A stretch of DNA of 64,000 nucleotides from Flavobacterium salmonis (GTDB lineage: Bacteria > Bacteroidota > Bacteroidia > Flavobacteriales > Flavobacteriaceae), in assembly GCF_903819435.1 (NCBI RefSeq), contig NZ_CAIJDP010000068.1, forward strand, positions 186,001 through 250,000. Direction: 5' to 3'. This document shows, one piece after another, positions 37,108 to 45,809 of this stretch; positions within the stretch are counted from its first letter, which is position 1; the number at the start of each line of letters is the position of its first letter. The notes beneath the pieces are model-generated. The model saw only the letters and a list, made by a program, of their open reading frames with translations, was not told the DNA's origin and ran no database searches. The translations under genes were made by a program, and so were the position numbers.

Positions 37108-38688
37108 TTATAAAATATAATCAGTATTGATGAAATTAGATTCTTTACTGTTTAATAATTCCTGAAGGATTTCATTGTTATAAGCTATATCTTTTGAAGC
37201 TACGAAAGTACGGATTGAAAATGAACGCAATGCATCCGGAATACTCAATGTTCCTACCGCAGAGTCTTTACGGCCTGTGAACGGGAACGCATCAGGACCT
37301 CTCTGGCAAGAACTGTTCAGGTTTACCCTGCATACTAAGTTAACCAAAGCATCAATAAGCGGTGCAAGAGTTTTGATATCTTTTCCAAACAAACTTACCT
37401 GTTGTCCGTAATTTGATTCGGCCATATCGTCAAGCGGTTCGTTAATATCCTTGAAGGAGATAATTGGCACAACTGGTCCAAATTGCTCTTCATGATACAC
37501 TCTCATTTCTTTGTTTACAGGATAAAGAACAGCAGGGAAAATATAATTTTCTGAGTGCTTTCCTCCTTTTTCATTTAATATTTTTGCGCCTTTACTTTTT
37601 GCATCGTCGATTAAGCCCTGAATGTAAGCTGGTTTATCTTCCTCTGGAAGCGGAGTCAAAGAAGCTCCTTTTTCCCATGGATTTCCAAATACTAAAGCAT
37701 CTACTTTTTCAGAAAAACGTCTGTTAAATTCTTCAGCAATAGACTCATGAACATATAACACTTTTAAAGCTGTACAACGCTGACCATTAAAAGATAACGA
37801 ACCTGTAATACACTCCTGAATTGCCAAATCTAAGTCGGCATCCGGTAAGATAATGGCAGGGTTTTTAGCTTCCAGACCTAAAATCAAACGCAGTCTGTTT
37901 TTGTTTGGATGCTGATCCTGTAAAGCAATAGCTGATTTACTGTTTCCAATCAATGCCAAAACATCAATTTTTCCTGATTTCATGATTGGAGAAGCCACTT
38001 CACGACCTCTTCCGTATACGATATTGATAACTCCCTTTGGAAAGCTGCTTCTGAAGGCTTCTAATAATGGAGAAATACATAAAACTCCGTATTTTGCCGG
38101 TTTAAAAATCACGGCATTACCCATAATCAGAGCAGGAATCAATAACGAGAACGTTTCGTTAAGAGGGTAGTTATATGGTCCAAGGCACAATACAACCCCA
38201 AGAGGCCCACGGCGAATCATTGCGTTTACGCCCTGAACTTTTGAGAATTTAGAACTGCGTCCGTTTAATTCTTTATAACTGTCAATAGTGTCCTGAATAT
38301 ATTCTACTGTTCTGTCAAATTCTTTTTGGGAATCGCCAAGGTTTTTTCCGATTTCCCACATCAAAAGTTTCACTACTTCTTCGCGGGTTTCTTTCATTTG
38401 CCTTACGAAATTCTCCATGCATTTGATACGGTCAATCACTTTCATCGTTGGCCATAAACCTTGTCCTTTATCATAAGCAGCAGTAGCAGCTTCAACTACC
38501 TCAGCTGCTTCTTTTTCTGCCATGAACGGAATAGAACCCAATAATGTCGGCGCATATTTTTCAGTAGAAGAAATAGTAGAAAACACAGGTGTAGTCTGAC
38601 CTGTCCACTTTTTTAATTCTCCGTTTACAAGATAAGTATCCTGATTCAGAAGGTCTTTAATTTGATATTCCTCGGGTATAAAACTCAT
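37108..38688 (-). CDS. gapN: NADP-dependent non-phosphorylating glyceraldehyde-3-phosphate dehydrogenase
   Basis: 526 residues of the aldehyde dehydrogenase superfamily, GapN branch. The catalytic Cys lies in [14 protein letters not shown] and the activating Glu in [31 protein letters not shown] and [18 protein letters not shown] are typical of GapN rather than other ALDHs. It oxidises glyceraldehyde 3-phosphate to 3-phosphoglycerate with formation of NADPH. Glyceraldehyde 3-phosphate made by Eda could enter here, but the gene is not part of the uronate operons. Confidence 0.9.
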   Translation of the reverse strand: MSFIPEEYQIKDLLNQDTYLVNGELKKWTGQTTPVFSTISSTEKYAPTLLGSIPFMAEKEAAEVVEAATAAYDKGQGLWPTMKVIDRIKCMENFVRQMKETREEVVKLLMWEIGKNLGDSQKEFDRTVEYIQDTIDSYKELNGRSSKFSKVQGVNAMIRRGPLGVVLCLGPYNYPLNETFSLLIPALIMGNAVIFKPAKYGVLCISPLLEAFRSSFPKGVINIVYGRGREVASPIMKSGKIDVLALIGNSKSAIALQDQHPNKNRLRLILGLEAKNPAIILPDADLDLAIQECITGSLSFNGQRCTALKVLYVHESIAEEFNRRFSEKVDALVFGNPWEKGASLTPLPEEDKPAYIQGLIDDAKSKGAKILNEKGGKHSENYIFPAVLYPVNKEMRVYHEEQFGPVVPIISFKDINEPLDDMAESNYGQQVSLFGKDIKTLAPLIDALVNLVCRVNLNSSCQRGPDAFPFTGRKDSAVGTLSIPDALRSFSIRTFVASKDIAYNNEILQELLNSKESNFINTDYIL

Positions 38689-38734
38689 AATCTGGTAATT
38701 TTAGTTTTGGTTATTTATTCGTTTTTAAATGAAA

Positions 38735-38756
38735 AAAGAGGCTTTACCGCCTCTTT
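38735..38756 (-). terminator. Terminator of the rhodanese gene
   Basis: Stem AAAGAGGC/GCCTCTTT with a 6-bp loop and a T-run on the minus strand, 6 bp after the rhodanese stop codon. Confidence 0.8.
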
Positions 38757-38761
38757 CACTT

Positions 38762-39073
38762 TTATGGATTTACGGTATCACCTTCCCAATCCAGGATTCC
38801 GCCAAGCAGATTATAGGCATTCTCAAAACCTAATTCATTCATAATCTGACATGCTTTTGCGCTTCTCGCTCCCGAACGGCAATACACATAATAGTTTTTA
38901 TTTTTATCCAGTTCTTCTATTTCATAAATAAAAGCCTGACCTTTATTGATGTCAATATTAACAGCATTTTCAATATAGCCGTCGTTAAACTCGTCTTCAG
39001 TTCTTACATCAAGTATAACTGCATTTTCATCAGATTTTAATTGTTCAACCCAATCTTCTTGTGATAAATTCAT
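38762..39073 (-). CDS. Single-domain rhodanese-like protein
   Basis: 103 residues, one rhodanese domain: AVILDVRTEDEFNDGYIENA and active-site loop YVYCRSGARSAKACQ with the catalytic Cys. It probably carries persulfide sulfur in the cytoplasm. It diverges from the Crp/Fnr gene across 373 bp and belongs by function with the sulfur genes that follow (TauE/SafE exporter, MBL-rhodanese, YeeE/YedE pair). Confidence 0.9.
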   Translation of the reverse strand: MNLSQEDWVEQLKSDENAVILDVRTEDEFNDGYIENAVNIDINKGQAFIYEIEELDKNKNYYVYCRSGARSAKACQIMNELGFENAYNLLGGILDWEGDTVNP

Positions 39074-39446
39074 AGCATTGTGTTTTTTGTAAAATTAAAT
39101 GTTTTTACTAAATAAAATACGTACAAAATACGATTTCGATTATTATTCACAGAAAACGTTTTAGAAGAAGTATTATACTTAGTGTTTTACAAATTTACTC
39201 ACTATTTTCAAAAAAACATACTGGAATGTCGATAGAAAATAGGATATTTTCATTTCAGGAATTCCTTTCTTAAAAATAGTTTTCTGACAATTTATAACAA
39301 TTCAATCTATTATCTTTGCAAACAATTATAAGTTTTAGTTTGTTTTTGATAAAATCTGTAATAACAAAACATTAAGATTTTATTTTTAACGGGAAGACAA
39401 AAAATTAAAGATTTAGAACAGTATCGTTTATTTTTAAATTTCACCC
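39074..39446. other. Divergent intergenic region rhodanese-crp
   Basis: These 373 bp hold no gene. A promoter-like TATCTTTG is at 39311-39318, facing the Crp gene with a long leader of about 120 bp. No clear Crp-type palindrome like those at 40216 and 55690 was found here. Confidence 0.5.
39311..39318 (+). promoter_or_regulatory. Predicted -7 element of the Crp/Fnr gene
   Basis: TATCTTTG fits TAnnTTTG; no clear TTG box upstream. Confidence 0.4.
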
Positions 39447-40088
39447 ATGCAGCCTTCATTAAAAACCCTCTTTCCAAATTTCTCCAATGAACTGATTGCT
39501 GTTATTGAAGAAACCGGGAGTCCACAAGATTTTAAATCCGGAACAATCTTAATGCGAACCGGACAGTATATTAAAAATACGGTTTTGATTACCAAAGGAA
39601 AAATCAAAATCTATCGCGAAGGCGAAGATGGCGGTGAGTTTTTAATGTATTATTTACAGCCGGGACAGGCCTGCGCCATTTCTATGATTTGTACCGCAAA
39701 AAGCGAAAAAAGCCAAATTATGGCCAAAGTAGTCGAAGATGTTTCTGTCATGATGATTCCCCTGCAAATGATGGACAAATGGATGATGGAACACCGTTCC
39801 TGGTACGAATTTGTCATTGAAACCTATCGAAGCCGTTTTGAAGAAGTCCTTGAAGTTATTGATAATATCGCTTTCCGATCCATGGATGAACGTTTGGAAT
39901 TTTACCTGAAAAGACATTCTGACTCCTGTGGTTGCTCTGAAGTCAAACTTTCTCATCAGGAAATTGCAACCGAACTGAATACCTCAAGAGAAGTCGTTTC
40001 AAGATTGCTCAAAAAAATGGAACAAAGAGGATTGGTGAAGCTCAACAGAAACCAAATTGAGTTATTAAAAACTAATTTCACGAATTAG
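39447..40088 (+). CDS. Crp/Fnr-family transcriptional regulator
   Basis: 213 residues: cyclic-nucleotide-binding-like beta barrel (residues about 25-115), dimer helix, and winged helix with recognition segment VKLSHQEIATELNTSREVVSRLLKK written here in part (SHQEIATELNTSREVVSRLL). Fnr-type Fe-S cysteines at the N-terminus are lacking, but the protein has Cys pairs CAISMIC and CGC just before the HTH, which might sense persulfide or oxidants. It is 188 bp upstream of the TauE/SafE exporter, whose promoter carries a Crp-like palindrome that recurs before the MBL-rhodanese gene. Confidence 0.9.
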   Translation: MQPSLKTLFPNFSNELIAVIEETGSPQDFKSGTILMRTGQYIKNTVLITKGKIKIYREGEDGGEFLMYYLQPGQACAISMICTAKSEKSQIMAKVVEDVSVMMIPLQMMDKWMMEHRSWYEFVIETYRSRFEEVLEVIDNIAFRSMDERLEFYLKRHSDSCGCSEVKLSHQEIATELNTSREVVSRLLKKMEQRGLVKLNRNQIELLKTNFTN

Positions 40089-40102
40089 CACTAAATCTAT
40101 TC

Positions 40103-40160
40103 TGTCACATTGAGCGAAGTCTACATGCTTTTCGGGTTCTCAACTCCGCTCGAACTGACA
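40103..40160. repeat. Palindromic repeat (TGTCA...TGACA)
   Basis: A 58-bp element with inverted arms TGTCACATTGAGCGAAGT and its near complement ACTCCGCTCGAACTGACA (14 of 18 pairs). It stands right after the Crp stop codon. Its GC content is above the surroundings and it resembles dispersed palindromes of Flavobacterium genomes; it may serve as a terminator. Confidence 0.55.
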
Positions 40161-40215
40161 TTATAAGTAACATAAAAATCCATTTGATATTTTAATCTAT
40201 TACAAAATCACCTTC

Positions 40216-40231
40216 TGTGATAAATGTTACT
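40216..40231 (+). promoter_or_regulatory. Crp/Fnr-type site before the TauE/SafE gene
   Basis: TGTGA-N6-TTACT, a CRP-like palindrome 21 bp upstream of a -7-like element (CACCTTTG, 40253-40260). The same site type and spacing occur at 55690-55705 before the MBL-rhodanese gene. Confidence 0.6.
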
Positions 40232-40276
40232 GTAGATTTCTAATTTACAAACCACCTTTGCATCAAAACAAATGCA

Positions 40277-41062
40277 ATGGAATATCTGGGTTATTTTGCC
40301 TCTATCATTATCGGAATTTCGCTGGGCTTAATTGGCGGCGGCGGATCGATATTGACTATTCCGATTCTTGTTTATTTGTTTAAGGTAAGTCCGGACCAGG
40401 CCACTTCGTACTCTTTATTTATTGTTGGGCTTACAGCTATGTCAGGAAGTTACAGCCATTACAAAATGGGAAACCTCAAACTCAAATCGGCGTTTTACTT
40501 TGCCATTCCGTCTGTGGTTTCAATTTTAATCATCCGTGAAGTTATTTTTCCGAAAATCGCAGCCACGTTATTTTGCATAGCCTCTTATTCGGTTTCAAAA
40601 GACTTTCTGATTATGATTGTCTTTTCAGTATTGATGATTACTGCAGCAATTTCGATGATTAAAAAAGACCAGCCCGAAATAAAAAATGCCGAAACCAATT
40701 ACCCGCAATTAAGCTTAATCGGTTTTGTGGTCGGAATCGTAACCGGATTTCTGGGTGCCGGTGGCGGTTTTTTAATTATCCCGGCCTTATTATTTTTTGC
40801 CAATTTACCCATGAAACAAGCCGTTGGAACATCATTATTAATCATTACAATCAATTCAACAATAGGTTTTGGAGGCGATTTATATATCGGAACACCCATA
40901 GATTATCCCTTTTTATTAAGCGTTTCTGCCATGGCACTCCTGGGAATGCTAATTGGAAGCCAGTTTTCTAAAAAGATTGACGGAGCAAAACTAAAACCTC
41001 TTTTTGGCTGGTTTGTTCTCGTAATGGGTGTTTATATTATTACAAAAGAAGTTTTGTTTTAA
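40277..41062 (+). CDS. TauE/SafE (TSUP) family sulfur-compound permease
   Basis: 261 residues with about 7-8 membrane helices. Both family half-repeats begin with glycine-rich motifs: GLIGGGGSILTIPIL near the N-terminus and GFLGAGGGFLIIPAL in the middle. TSUP proteins move sulfite, sulfoacetate or thiosulfate-like anions across the inner membrane. Its neighbours (rhodanese, Crp regulator) and the shared Crp-like site with the persulfide-related MBL gene point to sulfite or thiosulfate export. Confidence 0.88.
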   Translation: MEYLGYFASIIIGISLGLIGGGGSILTIPILVYLFKVSPDQATSYSLFIVGLTAMSGSYSHYKMGNLKLKSAFYFAIPSVVSILIIREVIFPKIAATLFCIASYSVSKDFLIMIVFSVLMITAAISMIKKDQPEIKNAETNYPQLSLIGFVVGIVTGFLGAGGGFLIIPALLFFANLPMKQAVGTSLLIITINSTIGFGGDLYIGTPIDYPFLLSVSAMALLGMLIGSQFSKKIDGAKLKPLFGWFVLVMGVYIITKEVLF

Positions 41063-41259
41063 GGCTTTCACGCAATTTTTAAATATTTTGAATTTAGTTT
41101 CACTTGTAGAGTAGTCTTTGTCAGGATTCTGAATTTTGACAAAGACGAAACTAAACCTAAAATTAGTTGTAATTCTTACCAAAACAGCTTTAGAACCTTT
41201 AAATTAATCAATTCTTTTTGGCACTAAGTTTGTGTTTCTTGGCGAAAACAATCCGCCTA

Positions 41260-41811
41260 ATGAATAAAATTACTCTCGTTTCTCTCTTTTTTTACTTTTG
41301 TAACTTTACTTACAGCCAGAATATCATTTACAGAACAAATTCTTTAAATAATACTGTAATCCAAACTGATGTCAAATTGGAAGTAAATTACAAAACCGAC
41401 TTATTTGGCAACACCATTATTGAAGATGCATATGGAAGAACACTCGTAATTTTAAAGAAAGATATCTTTGGTAATATTATCATTACAGACCCATTCGAAA
41501 AAATTATAGCCAAACAGGTTAAAGATATTTTCAACAATGTTATGATTAAAAATGGGAAAGACGAAATCATAGCCAAAGAAGTAAAAGATATATTTGGTGA
41601 TATCAAAATTGTAGACAAACATGATCGGATACTGGCAAAACAAAAAAAAGATTTTCATGGAAACACTGTAATTGTAGATAACAATGACCAAATTTTATCT
41701 ACAAACAAAAATGCTCTTTTTGGTCCCATACTAATAGAGAGACCATACGAAAGATCAATTATTATTGAAAATTGGGGAATCTATGGCGATTTGAAAGTTT
41801 TTTTCGATTAA
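41260..41811 (+). CDS. Secreted protein made of 21-residue tandem repeats
   Basis: The ATG at 41260 begins a signal peptide (MNKITLVSLFFYFCNFTYSQ); a TTG at 41218 is upstream but not needed. The mature protein is almost wholly six tandem 21-residue units plus a half unit: residues 47-67, 68-88, 89-109, 110-130, 131-151, 152-172, 173-183. The pattern is roughly D-[IL]-F-G-N-x-x-I-x-D-x-x-x-[KR]-I-I-A-K-x-x-K. Regular spacing of aromatic, Gly and Ile positions suggests a beta-solenoid or beta-hairpin stack. No family is recognised and no function can be given. Confidence 0.75.
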   Translation: MNKITLVSLFFYFCNFTYSQNIIYRTNSLNNTVIQTDVKLEVNYKTDLFGNTIIEDAYGRTLVILKKDIFGNIIITDPFEKIIAKQVKDIFNNVMIKNGKDEIIAKEVKDIFGDIKIVDKHDRILAKQKKDFHGNTVIVDNNDQILSTNKNALFGPILIERPYERSIIIENWGIYGDLKVFFD

Positions 41812-41835
41812 GAATTTATATTTTTTTGACGTTCT

Positions 41836-41878
41836 TTATATCGGGCTATCCATACCAATCCATAGCGCCCGGTTAAAT
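41836..41878. repeat. Possible dispersed repeat fragment
   Basis: Contains ATCGGGCTATCC, a word nearly repeated at 59376-59387 (GTCGGGCTATCC) and 43212-43222 (CCGGGCTATAC). It may be a relic of a dispersed intergenic repeat. Confidence 0.3.
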
Positions 41879-41907
41879 CATATCCTCTTGTTCCTAAAAA
41901 AAATTTA

Positions 41908-41929
41908 GCCCAAAAAATGAATTTTGGGC
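41908..41929 (-). terminator. Terminator of the XRE regulator gene
   Basis: Stem GCCCAAAA/TTTTGGGC with 6-bp loop; on the minus strand a long T-run follows. Confidence 0.75.
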
Positions 41930-41960
41930 CAAAACAGAACGCATTTCAATTGGAGTTACT

Positions 41961-42350
41961 TCAAATTTCCCCAAATTTTTGTTTATAACGTCCAAGCTCA
42001 ATTTCTGTCCTGTTTAAAAGCTTTTCTAATAGCTGAATTTTGTCTTCATATAGTTCTTTGATCGTAGAAGTATTTTCTGTGTTAATCAAAATACTCCCAT
42101 TATTATTTCCGGTGATTTTATTAAAAGAATTAAAGTACCGATCGTAATCAAAACTGATGATATCTTCAACACTTACATCAAGAATTCTTCCTATTTCGAC
42201 CAGTTTTTCGTAACTCAAAGAAGTTTTTCCTTTTTCAATTTTACTATAACCGGCCTGAGTTACACCTAATTTTTCTGCCATATATTCCTGAGTGTAATTT
42301 TTTAACTCTCTAATGTTTTTGATTTTGTTTTTAATTGTTGTTGTGGCCAT
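41961..42350 (-). CDS. XRE-family HTH regulator with C-terminal coiled coil
   Basis: 129 residues. HTH-3 domain at residues about 8-65 (IRELKNYTQEYMAEKLGVTQ, AGYSKIEKGKTSLS), then a linker and a C-terminal helix (KELYEDKIQLLEKLLNRTE) likely used for oligomerisation. Such stand-alone proteins are common in Bacteroidota accessory regions. Its targets are unknown; the small membrane genes at 42478-42987 lie upstream on the same strand. Confidence 0.85.
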   Translation of the reverse strand: MATTTIKNKIKNIRELKNYTQEYMAEKLGVTQAGYSKIEKGKTSLSYEKLVEIGRILDVSVEDIISFDYDRYFNSFNKITGNNNGSILINTENTSTIKELYEDKIQLLEKLLNRTEIELGRYKQKFGEI

Positions 42351-42477
42351 ATCTTTTTTAATTTGGGGTCAGGTATAGCTAAAACAGCCCGCCATTAAAC
42401 TTTTTAACAGCATAACTATACCTTATTTAGGGTACTCTAAAACTTCATATTGTCAGGAATAGTAACGCAGTAGTTCA

Positions 42478-42567
42478 TTATTTTTTTCTGCTGGTAATAA
42501 AATAACCATACATCAAAGCTGCCATTATGAAAACTAAATCATAATGGGAAATTCCAAATAAATACAT
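42478..42567 (-). CDS. Candidate small membrane protein (29 residues)
   Basis: A short frame MYLFGISHYDLVFIMAALMY-GYFITSRKK starts 15 bp after the stop of the 134-residue gene. It has one hydrophobic segment followed by a basic tail, typical of bacterial single-pass small proteins. No homologue is recognised; the reading frame could be chance. Confidence 0.35.
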   Translation of the reverse strand: MYLFGISHYDLVFIMAALMYGYFITSRKK

Positions 42568-42582
42568 TTTTGATTTTTTTAT

Positions 42583-42987
42583 TTAAGCAGTCTTTTTTAT
42601 ACTTCTTTCAAACTGAAGATCCAGAAAATGATCTATCTGTTCGCCTATCACAGGTCGGTCCTTTGCTGCAATTTTAATCTTTATTTCTTTTCTGTAAATA
42701 TCTTTTACAAATACGAAATACACAAATTCTGAAGTGTTATCAAATCTTGCGATTATAATAAAAACGTAACATAAAAGTGTCGGAATAATATAGTATAGAT
42801 CCATCAGGTCTGAGAAAATCATACAATAATACGCTACGGCGGTTACGGCTATAAAAGCAGCATTTTCAAGAAAATACTTTTTCTTTTTTTTTAGCAATCC
42901 CAGTTCTTTAATTTCATCAAAATCATACTGCCAGTTTTTAGATTTGTAGTGAAATTTAATCGTGTCGGTAAAAATAGTTATGAACAT
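42583..42987 (-). CDS. Hypothetical two-helix membrane protein
   Basis: 134 residues: polar N-terminal strand-rich part (FTDTIKFHYKSKNWQYDFDE), a lysine-rich turn, two membrane helices (about 42-62 and 67-83), then a soluble tail (IKIAAKDRPVIGEQIDHFLD). The pattern of a short beta-sheet before and after a two-helix hairpin resembles bacterial PH-like membrane proteins, but no family can be named with confidence. Confidence 0.6.
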   Translation of the reverse strand: MFITIFTDTIKFHYKSKNWQYDFDEIKELGLLKKKKKYFLENAAFIAVTAVAYYCMIFSDLMDLYYIIPTLLCYVFIIIARFDNTSEFVYFVFVKDIYRKEIKIKIAAKDRPVIGEQIDHFLDLQFERSIKKTA

Positions 42988-43593
42988 AATAATAAGTAAA
43001 TAAAAAAATAAAGGTTTGTGTAAAATCTTTTGGAATCTTTATAAAAATTCTTAGATACGCAATATTAAGCATTAACTTCTTTTTTTTCTTACAACACAAA
43101 TTATAGAATATAACTAATAGTTGTAATTAAATCCTTAGAAAAAACTAGAGTGAATTGCCTTTACTTTTTATCTTATTTACTAGAGAATATTATTTTAGGC
43201 TTTTCCTACGGCCGGGCTATACGCTAAATCAACTGCTAACAAAACCTACGGCTGAAAAGTGCTTTTTCTATATCGGGAGATACCGGTGCTATCTCTAATG
43301 CGGTCAACTAATCATAATGTTTTTTATTACATATCTGGAAAAGTCTGGAATAATCCATTTTTTTGAGAATTGAGAAACATCTAAAATTCAATTACAAACT
43401 AGAGAGATTTAGTATGGAGTAGGTTTTACATGAGGGAAAATAATTTGAATAACCGGTATATTTTGCCTGTTTCAACAGATTAGGTTTTGAAAAATCAGGC
43501 TATTTATAGTGCTTACAAATTGACTAAATTCAAGTATAAAAATAAATTACTATTTTTGCTTTTTAAGGTGTCCATAATATATACAAATACCAC
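42988..43593. other. 606-bp region without gene
   Basis: No credible frame is seen. A GC-richer block at 43195-43320 has words CCTACGGCC and CCTACGGCTG, and a hairpin GAGATA-CCGGTGC-TATCTC (43277-43295). The right end holds a TATTTTTG -7 box (43551-43558) 35 bp before the 7-TM gene. Confidence 0.5.
43551..43558 (+). promoter_or_regulatory. Predicted -7 element of the 7-TM/kinase operon
   Basis: TATTTTTG fits TAnnTTTG. The nearest upstream TTG is 28 bp away, too far for the consensus, so the call is weak. Confidence 0.35.
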
Positions 43594-44238
43594 ATGACAG
43601 ATATAATTGCATTCTCTTCAAGCTTATTAGGTTTGTTTTTTCTAATATTGAATACCTTTTTATTTTTTAAAAATAAACAAGTACGTGAAAAAACTGAAAA
43701 AACTTTTTTGTGGTATCTATTTTCTCTTTGTATTGTAGAAATAATATGCCATCTGATAGGATTTTTATACTTTGGACAAAACTTTTTTGTATCGCACTTT
43801 TATTTTTATTTCCAACTATTATTTTTATCTATACTTTTCAAAAAATTAATTTCAAATACGATTTTGAAAAAAGTTATATTGACAGTTTTAATCGCACAAA
43901 CAGTAATTTTAGCGTCAATGTATATAAAAGATCCAAATTCATTTTGGAACTTTAATAATTATGAAATTATTTCCATCTCTATAATTTTAATACTTTATGC
44001 GCTTTATTATATTGTCTCCAATTTAGCAACCGAGCATCGTTATTTCAACTTTTCTATTGGTTTAATTCTATATTTTGCGTGTAGTGTCACGATTTTTTCT
44101 GTAGGCAATTTAGAATTAGTGTTATGTGAGGATCCTTTTATAGATATATGGATTTTTAATATTGTCTTCTATATTATTTTTCAAATCTTTATCTTTAAGG
44201 AGTATCTTTTCCTGAAATCAAAAAAACAAATGGAATGA
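43594..44238 (+). CDS. Seven-transmembrane protein, putative sensor partner of the kinase
   Basis: 214 residues that are nearly all membrane helices. Seven segments can be drawn: about 7-27, 36-57, 68-87, 93-111, 126-147, 154-175 and 184-205, with very short loops. No family signature is recognised. Its stop overlaps the start of the histidine kinase gene by 4 bp (ATGA), implying translational coupling. It is therefore likely to be the membrane input unit of a split sensor kinase, with the kinase domain in the next gene. Confidence 0.75.
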   Translation: MTDIIAFSSSLLGLFFLILNTFLFFKNKQVREKTEKTFLWYLFSLCIVEIICHLIGFLYFGQNFFVSHFYFYFQLLFLSILFKKLISNTILKKVILTVLIAQTVILASMYIKDPNSFWNFNNYEIISISIILILYALYYIVSNLATEHRYFNFSIGLILYFACSVTIFSVGNLELVLCEDPFIDIWIFNIVFYIIFQIFIFKEYLFLKSKKQME

Positions 44239-45113
44239 ACATTAAAGTGTTTCTAAAACCCATTTTGTTTATTTTTTATGCAGTCGTTTTTTTTAATACG
44301 TCGCTTGTTTTTTCTTTTCAAACAAAGAATTTTTCACTTCAAAACCCAAATGGTGATGTTACCACAATTGAAAAAACATTTCTAAATAAAAAACAGCCTA
44401 TTTCTGACCAGACGATAAATGAAGTAAAGAAAAGCCAAATTTTATTACTGGTTGTTGTTACTTTTTTTGTGAGTGGGTTTCTGTTCTTAATTTATCACTT
44501 AAAAAAAGTACGAATTATAAACCAGCAGTTAGAAAGTTATTCCAAACAAAACGAATTTTTAATTAGCGAAACCAATCATCGGGTCAATAATAATTTACAA
44601 CTAATTTCATTACTTATAGCTGATACACTTCGTAAAAAGCAAGGGGACGAGAATAGAAATGATTTTGTCAAGCTTTTATCAAAAGTAGAAACTATTGCTT
44701 CTTTACATAGACATCTGTATCAAACAAAAAACAACAATGAAATTGACTTAAAGGAATATCTTCTGGAAGTAAAAAATAATTTTACAAGTTTAGAAGAAGA
44801 TAAAGAATTTGAGATTACTTTTGAGATCGATTCGATTCAAATTCATTCTGATAATGCAATGTATATTGGTTTACTAGTTACCGAATTAATCATAAATTCG
44901 GTAAAACATGCCTTTGAAAAAAATCATGAAAAACGAATGAATTTAGAAATTAACAAAGAGAATAATTTCATTTCATTTGATTATAAAGACAACGGGTTAA
45001 ATTCGACAGATAAAAAAGTTAGTCCTAAATTAGTACTACAACTTTGTCAGCAATTAAAAGTCAACCCAACGATAGAAACTGCCAAAGGTTTCCATTTATA
45101 TTTTAATTTATAG
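44235..45113 (+). CDS. HisKA_2-type sensor histidine kinase
   Basis: 292 residues: N-terminal hydrophobic segment (1-28), periplasmic stretch of about 40 residues, one membrane helix (about 69-88), then a HisKA_2 dimerisation domain with the phosphoacceptor His115 in SETNHRVNNNLQLI and an ATPase domain with N-box VTELIINSVKHAF. The D-box is reduced to DYKDNGLNSTDKK, and the glycine-rich G2 loop is missing (SPKLVLQLCQQL instead of GLxLV), so ATP binding may be weak. It sits 5 bp before the LytTR regulator gene. Confidence 0.85.
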   Translation: MNIKVFLKPILFIFYAVVFFNTSLVFSFQTKNFSLQNPNGDVTTIEKTFLNKKQPISDQTINEVKKSQILLLVVVTFFVSGFLFLIYHLKKVRIINQQLESYSKQNEFLISETNHRVNNNLQLISLLIADTLRKKQGDENRNDFVKLLSKVETIASLHRHLYQTKNNNEIDLKEYLLEVKNNFTSLEEDKEFEITFEIDSIQIHSDNAMYIGLLVTELIINSVKHAFEKNHEKRMNLEINKENNFISFDYKDNGLNSTDKKVSPKLVLQLCQQLKVNPTIETAKGFHLYFNL

Positions 45114-45118
45114 CCTTT

Positions 45119-45769
45119 ATGCCTAAAATAGTAATTGTAGAAGACCAGGTTTTAATTGCAAATCATATAAAAAATATTTTAACAGATTGCGGTTATGCCT
45201 CTATTGAATTGGCTTTCAATTTAAATGATGCTACAATTACATTACATCAATTTTTACCCGAAATTATTTTATTAGACATCAATGTAGAAGGCCACGATAC
45301 CGGAATTGAATGGGCAAAAATGAACCTAACTAATGAAAAAGTCATTTTCATTACGGGTCAAACGGAAATGGAAACCTTAAAAAAGGCATTAAAAATTCAG
45401 CCTGTTGCCTATTTAACAAAACCTATAAAAAAAATCGATTTAATTGCTGCTATCGAAGTAGCAAGAGAACAATCCAAACCAAAATCAATCACTGTTAAAG
45501 ATGGTTATAAGGATGTAAAAATTTTATTAGATTCTATTTTATTTATTAAAAGTGATAAAAATTATATCGATATTATAACTACTTCTAAAACCCATACCAT
45601 TCGAACTACTTTAGATAATTTTCATAAAGAATTAGATGCTTCCACTTTTTACAAAGTTCATCGCTCATATATTGTAAATAAAGATAAAATTTCCATAAAA
45701 TCCAGTTCGTTTGTAAAAATTGAACAGTATGAAATTCCTATTTCCAGAGAGATCGACTTCCGAATTTAG
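45119..45769 (+). CDS. LytTR-family response regulator
   Basis: 216 residues. The receiver domain (1-120) has the acidic pocket IVEDQ, phosphoacceptor Asp53 in ILLDINVEG, Thr in VIFITGQTE and Lys in AYLTKPIKK. The C-terminal LytTR DNA-binding domain follows (ILFIKSDKNYIDIITT, FYKVHRSYIVNKDKI). It should be phosphorylated by the adjacent kinase. A 21-bp-period direct repeat directly downstream, just before the promoter of the first LamG gene, is the obvious candidate target. Confidence 0.92.
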   Translation: MPKIVIVEDQVLIANHIKNILTDCGYASIELAFNLNDATITLHQFLPEIILLDINVEGHDTGIEWAKMNLTNEKVIFITGQTEMETLKKALKIQPVAYLTKPIKKIDLIAAIEVAREQSKPKSITVKDGYKDVKILLDSILFIKSDKNYIDIITTSKTHTIRTTLDNFHKELDASTFYKVHRSYIVNKDKISIKSSSFVKIEQYEIPISREIDFRI

Positions 45770-45770
45770 A

Positions 45771-45798
45771 TTCGTCCACAAAGTTCTGCTGTTCGTCC
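45771..45798 (+). promoter_or_regulatory. Candidate LytTR binding site (direct repeat)
   Basis: TTCGTCC occurs at 45771-45777 and 45792-45798, 21 bp from start to start, with similar AC/CA-AA following. LytTR proteins are known to bind two direct repeats about two helical turns apart. It ends 11 bp before the TTG box of the next promoter, a place suited for activation. Confidence 0.6.
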
Positions 45799-45809
45799 CA
45801 AATTAAGAC

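Noticed and set aside
41388..41691. Antisense reading frames across the 21-residue-repeat gene
   Set aside because: They arise from the periodic sequence of the sense gene and have no start region or family resemblance.
43195..43320. Possible structured RNA or tRNA in the 606-bp gap
   Set aside because: No cloverleaf or known riboswitch core can be drawn; only one short hairpin is clear.
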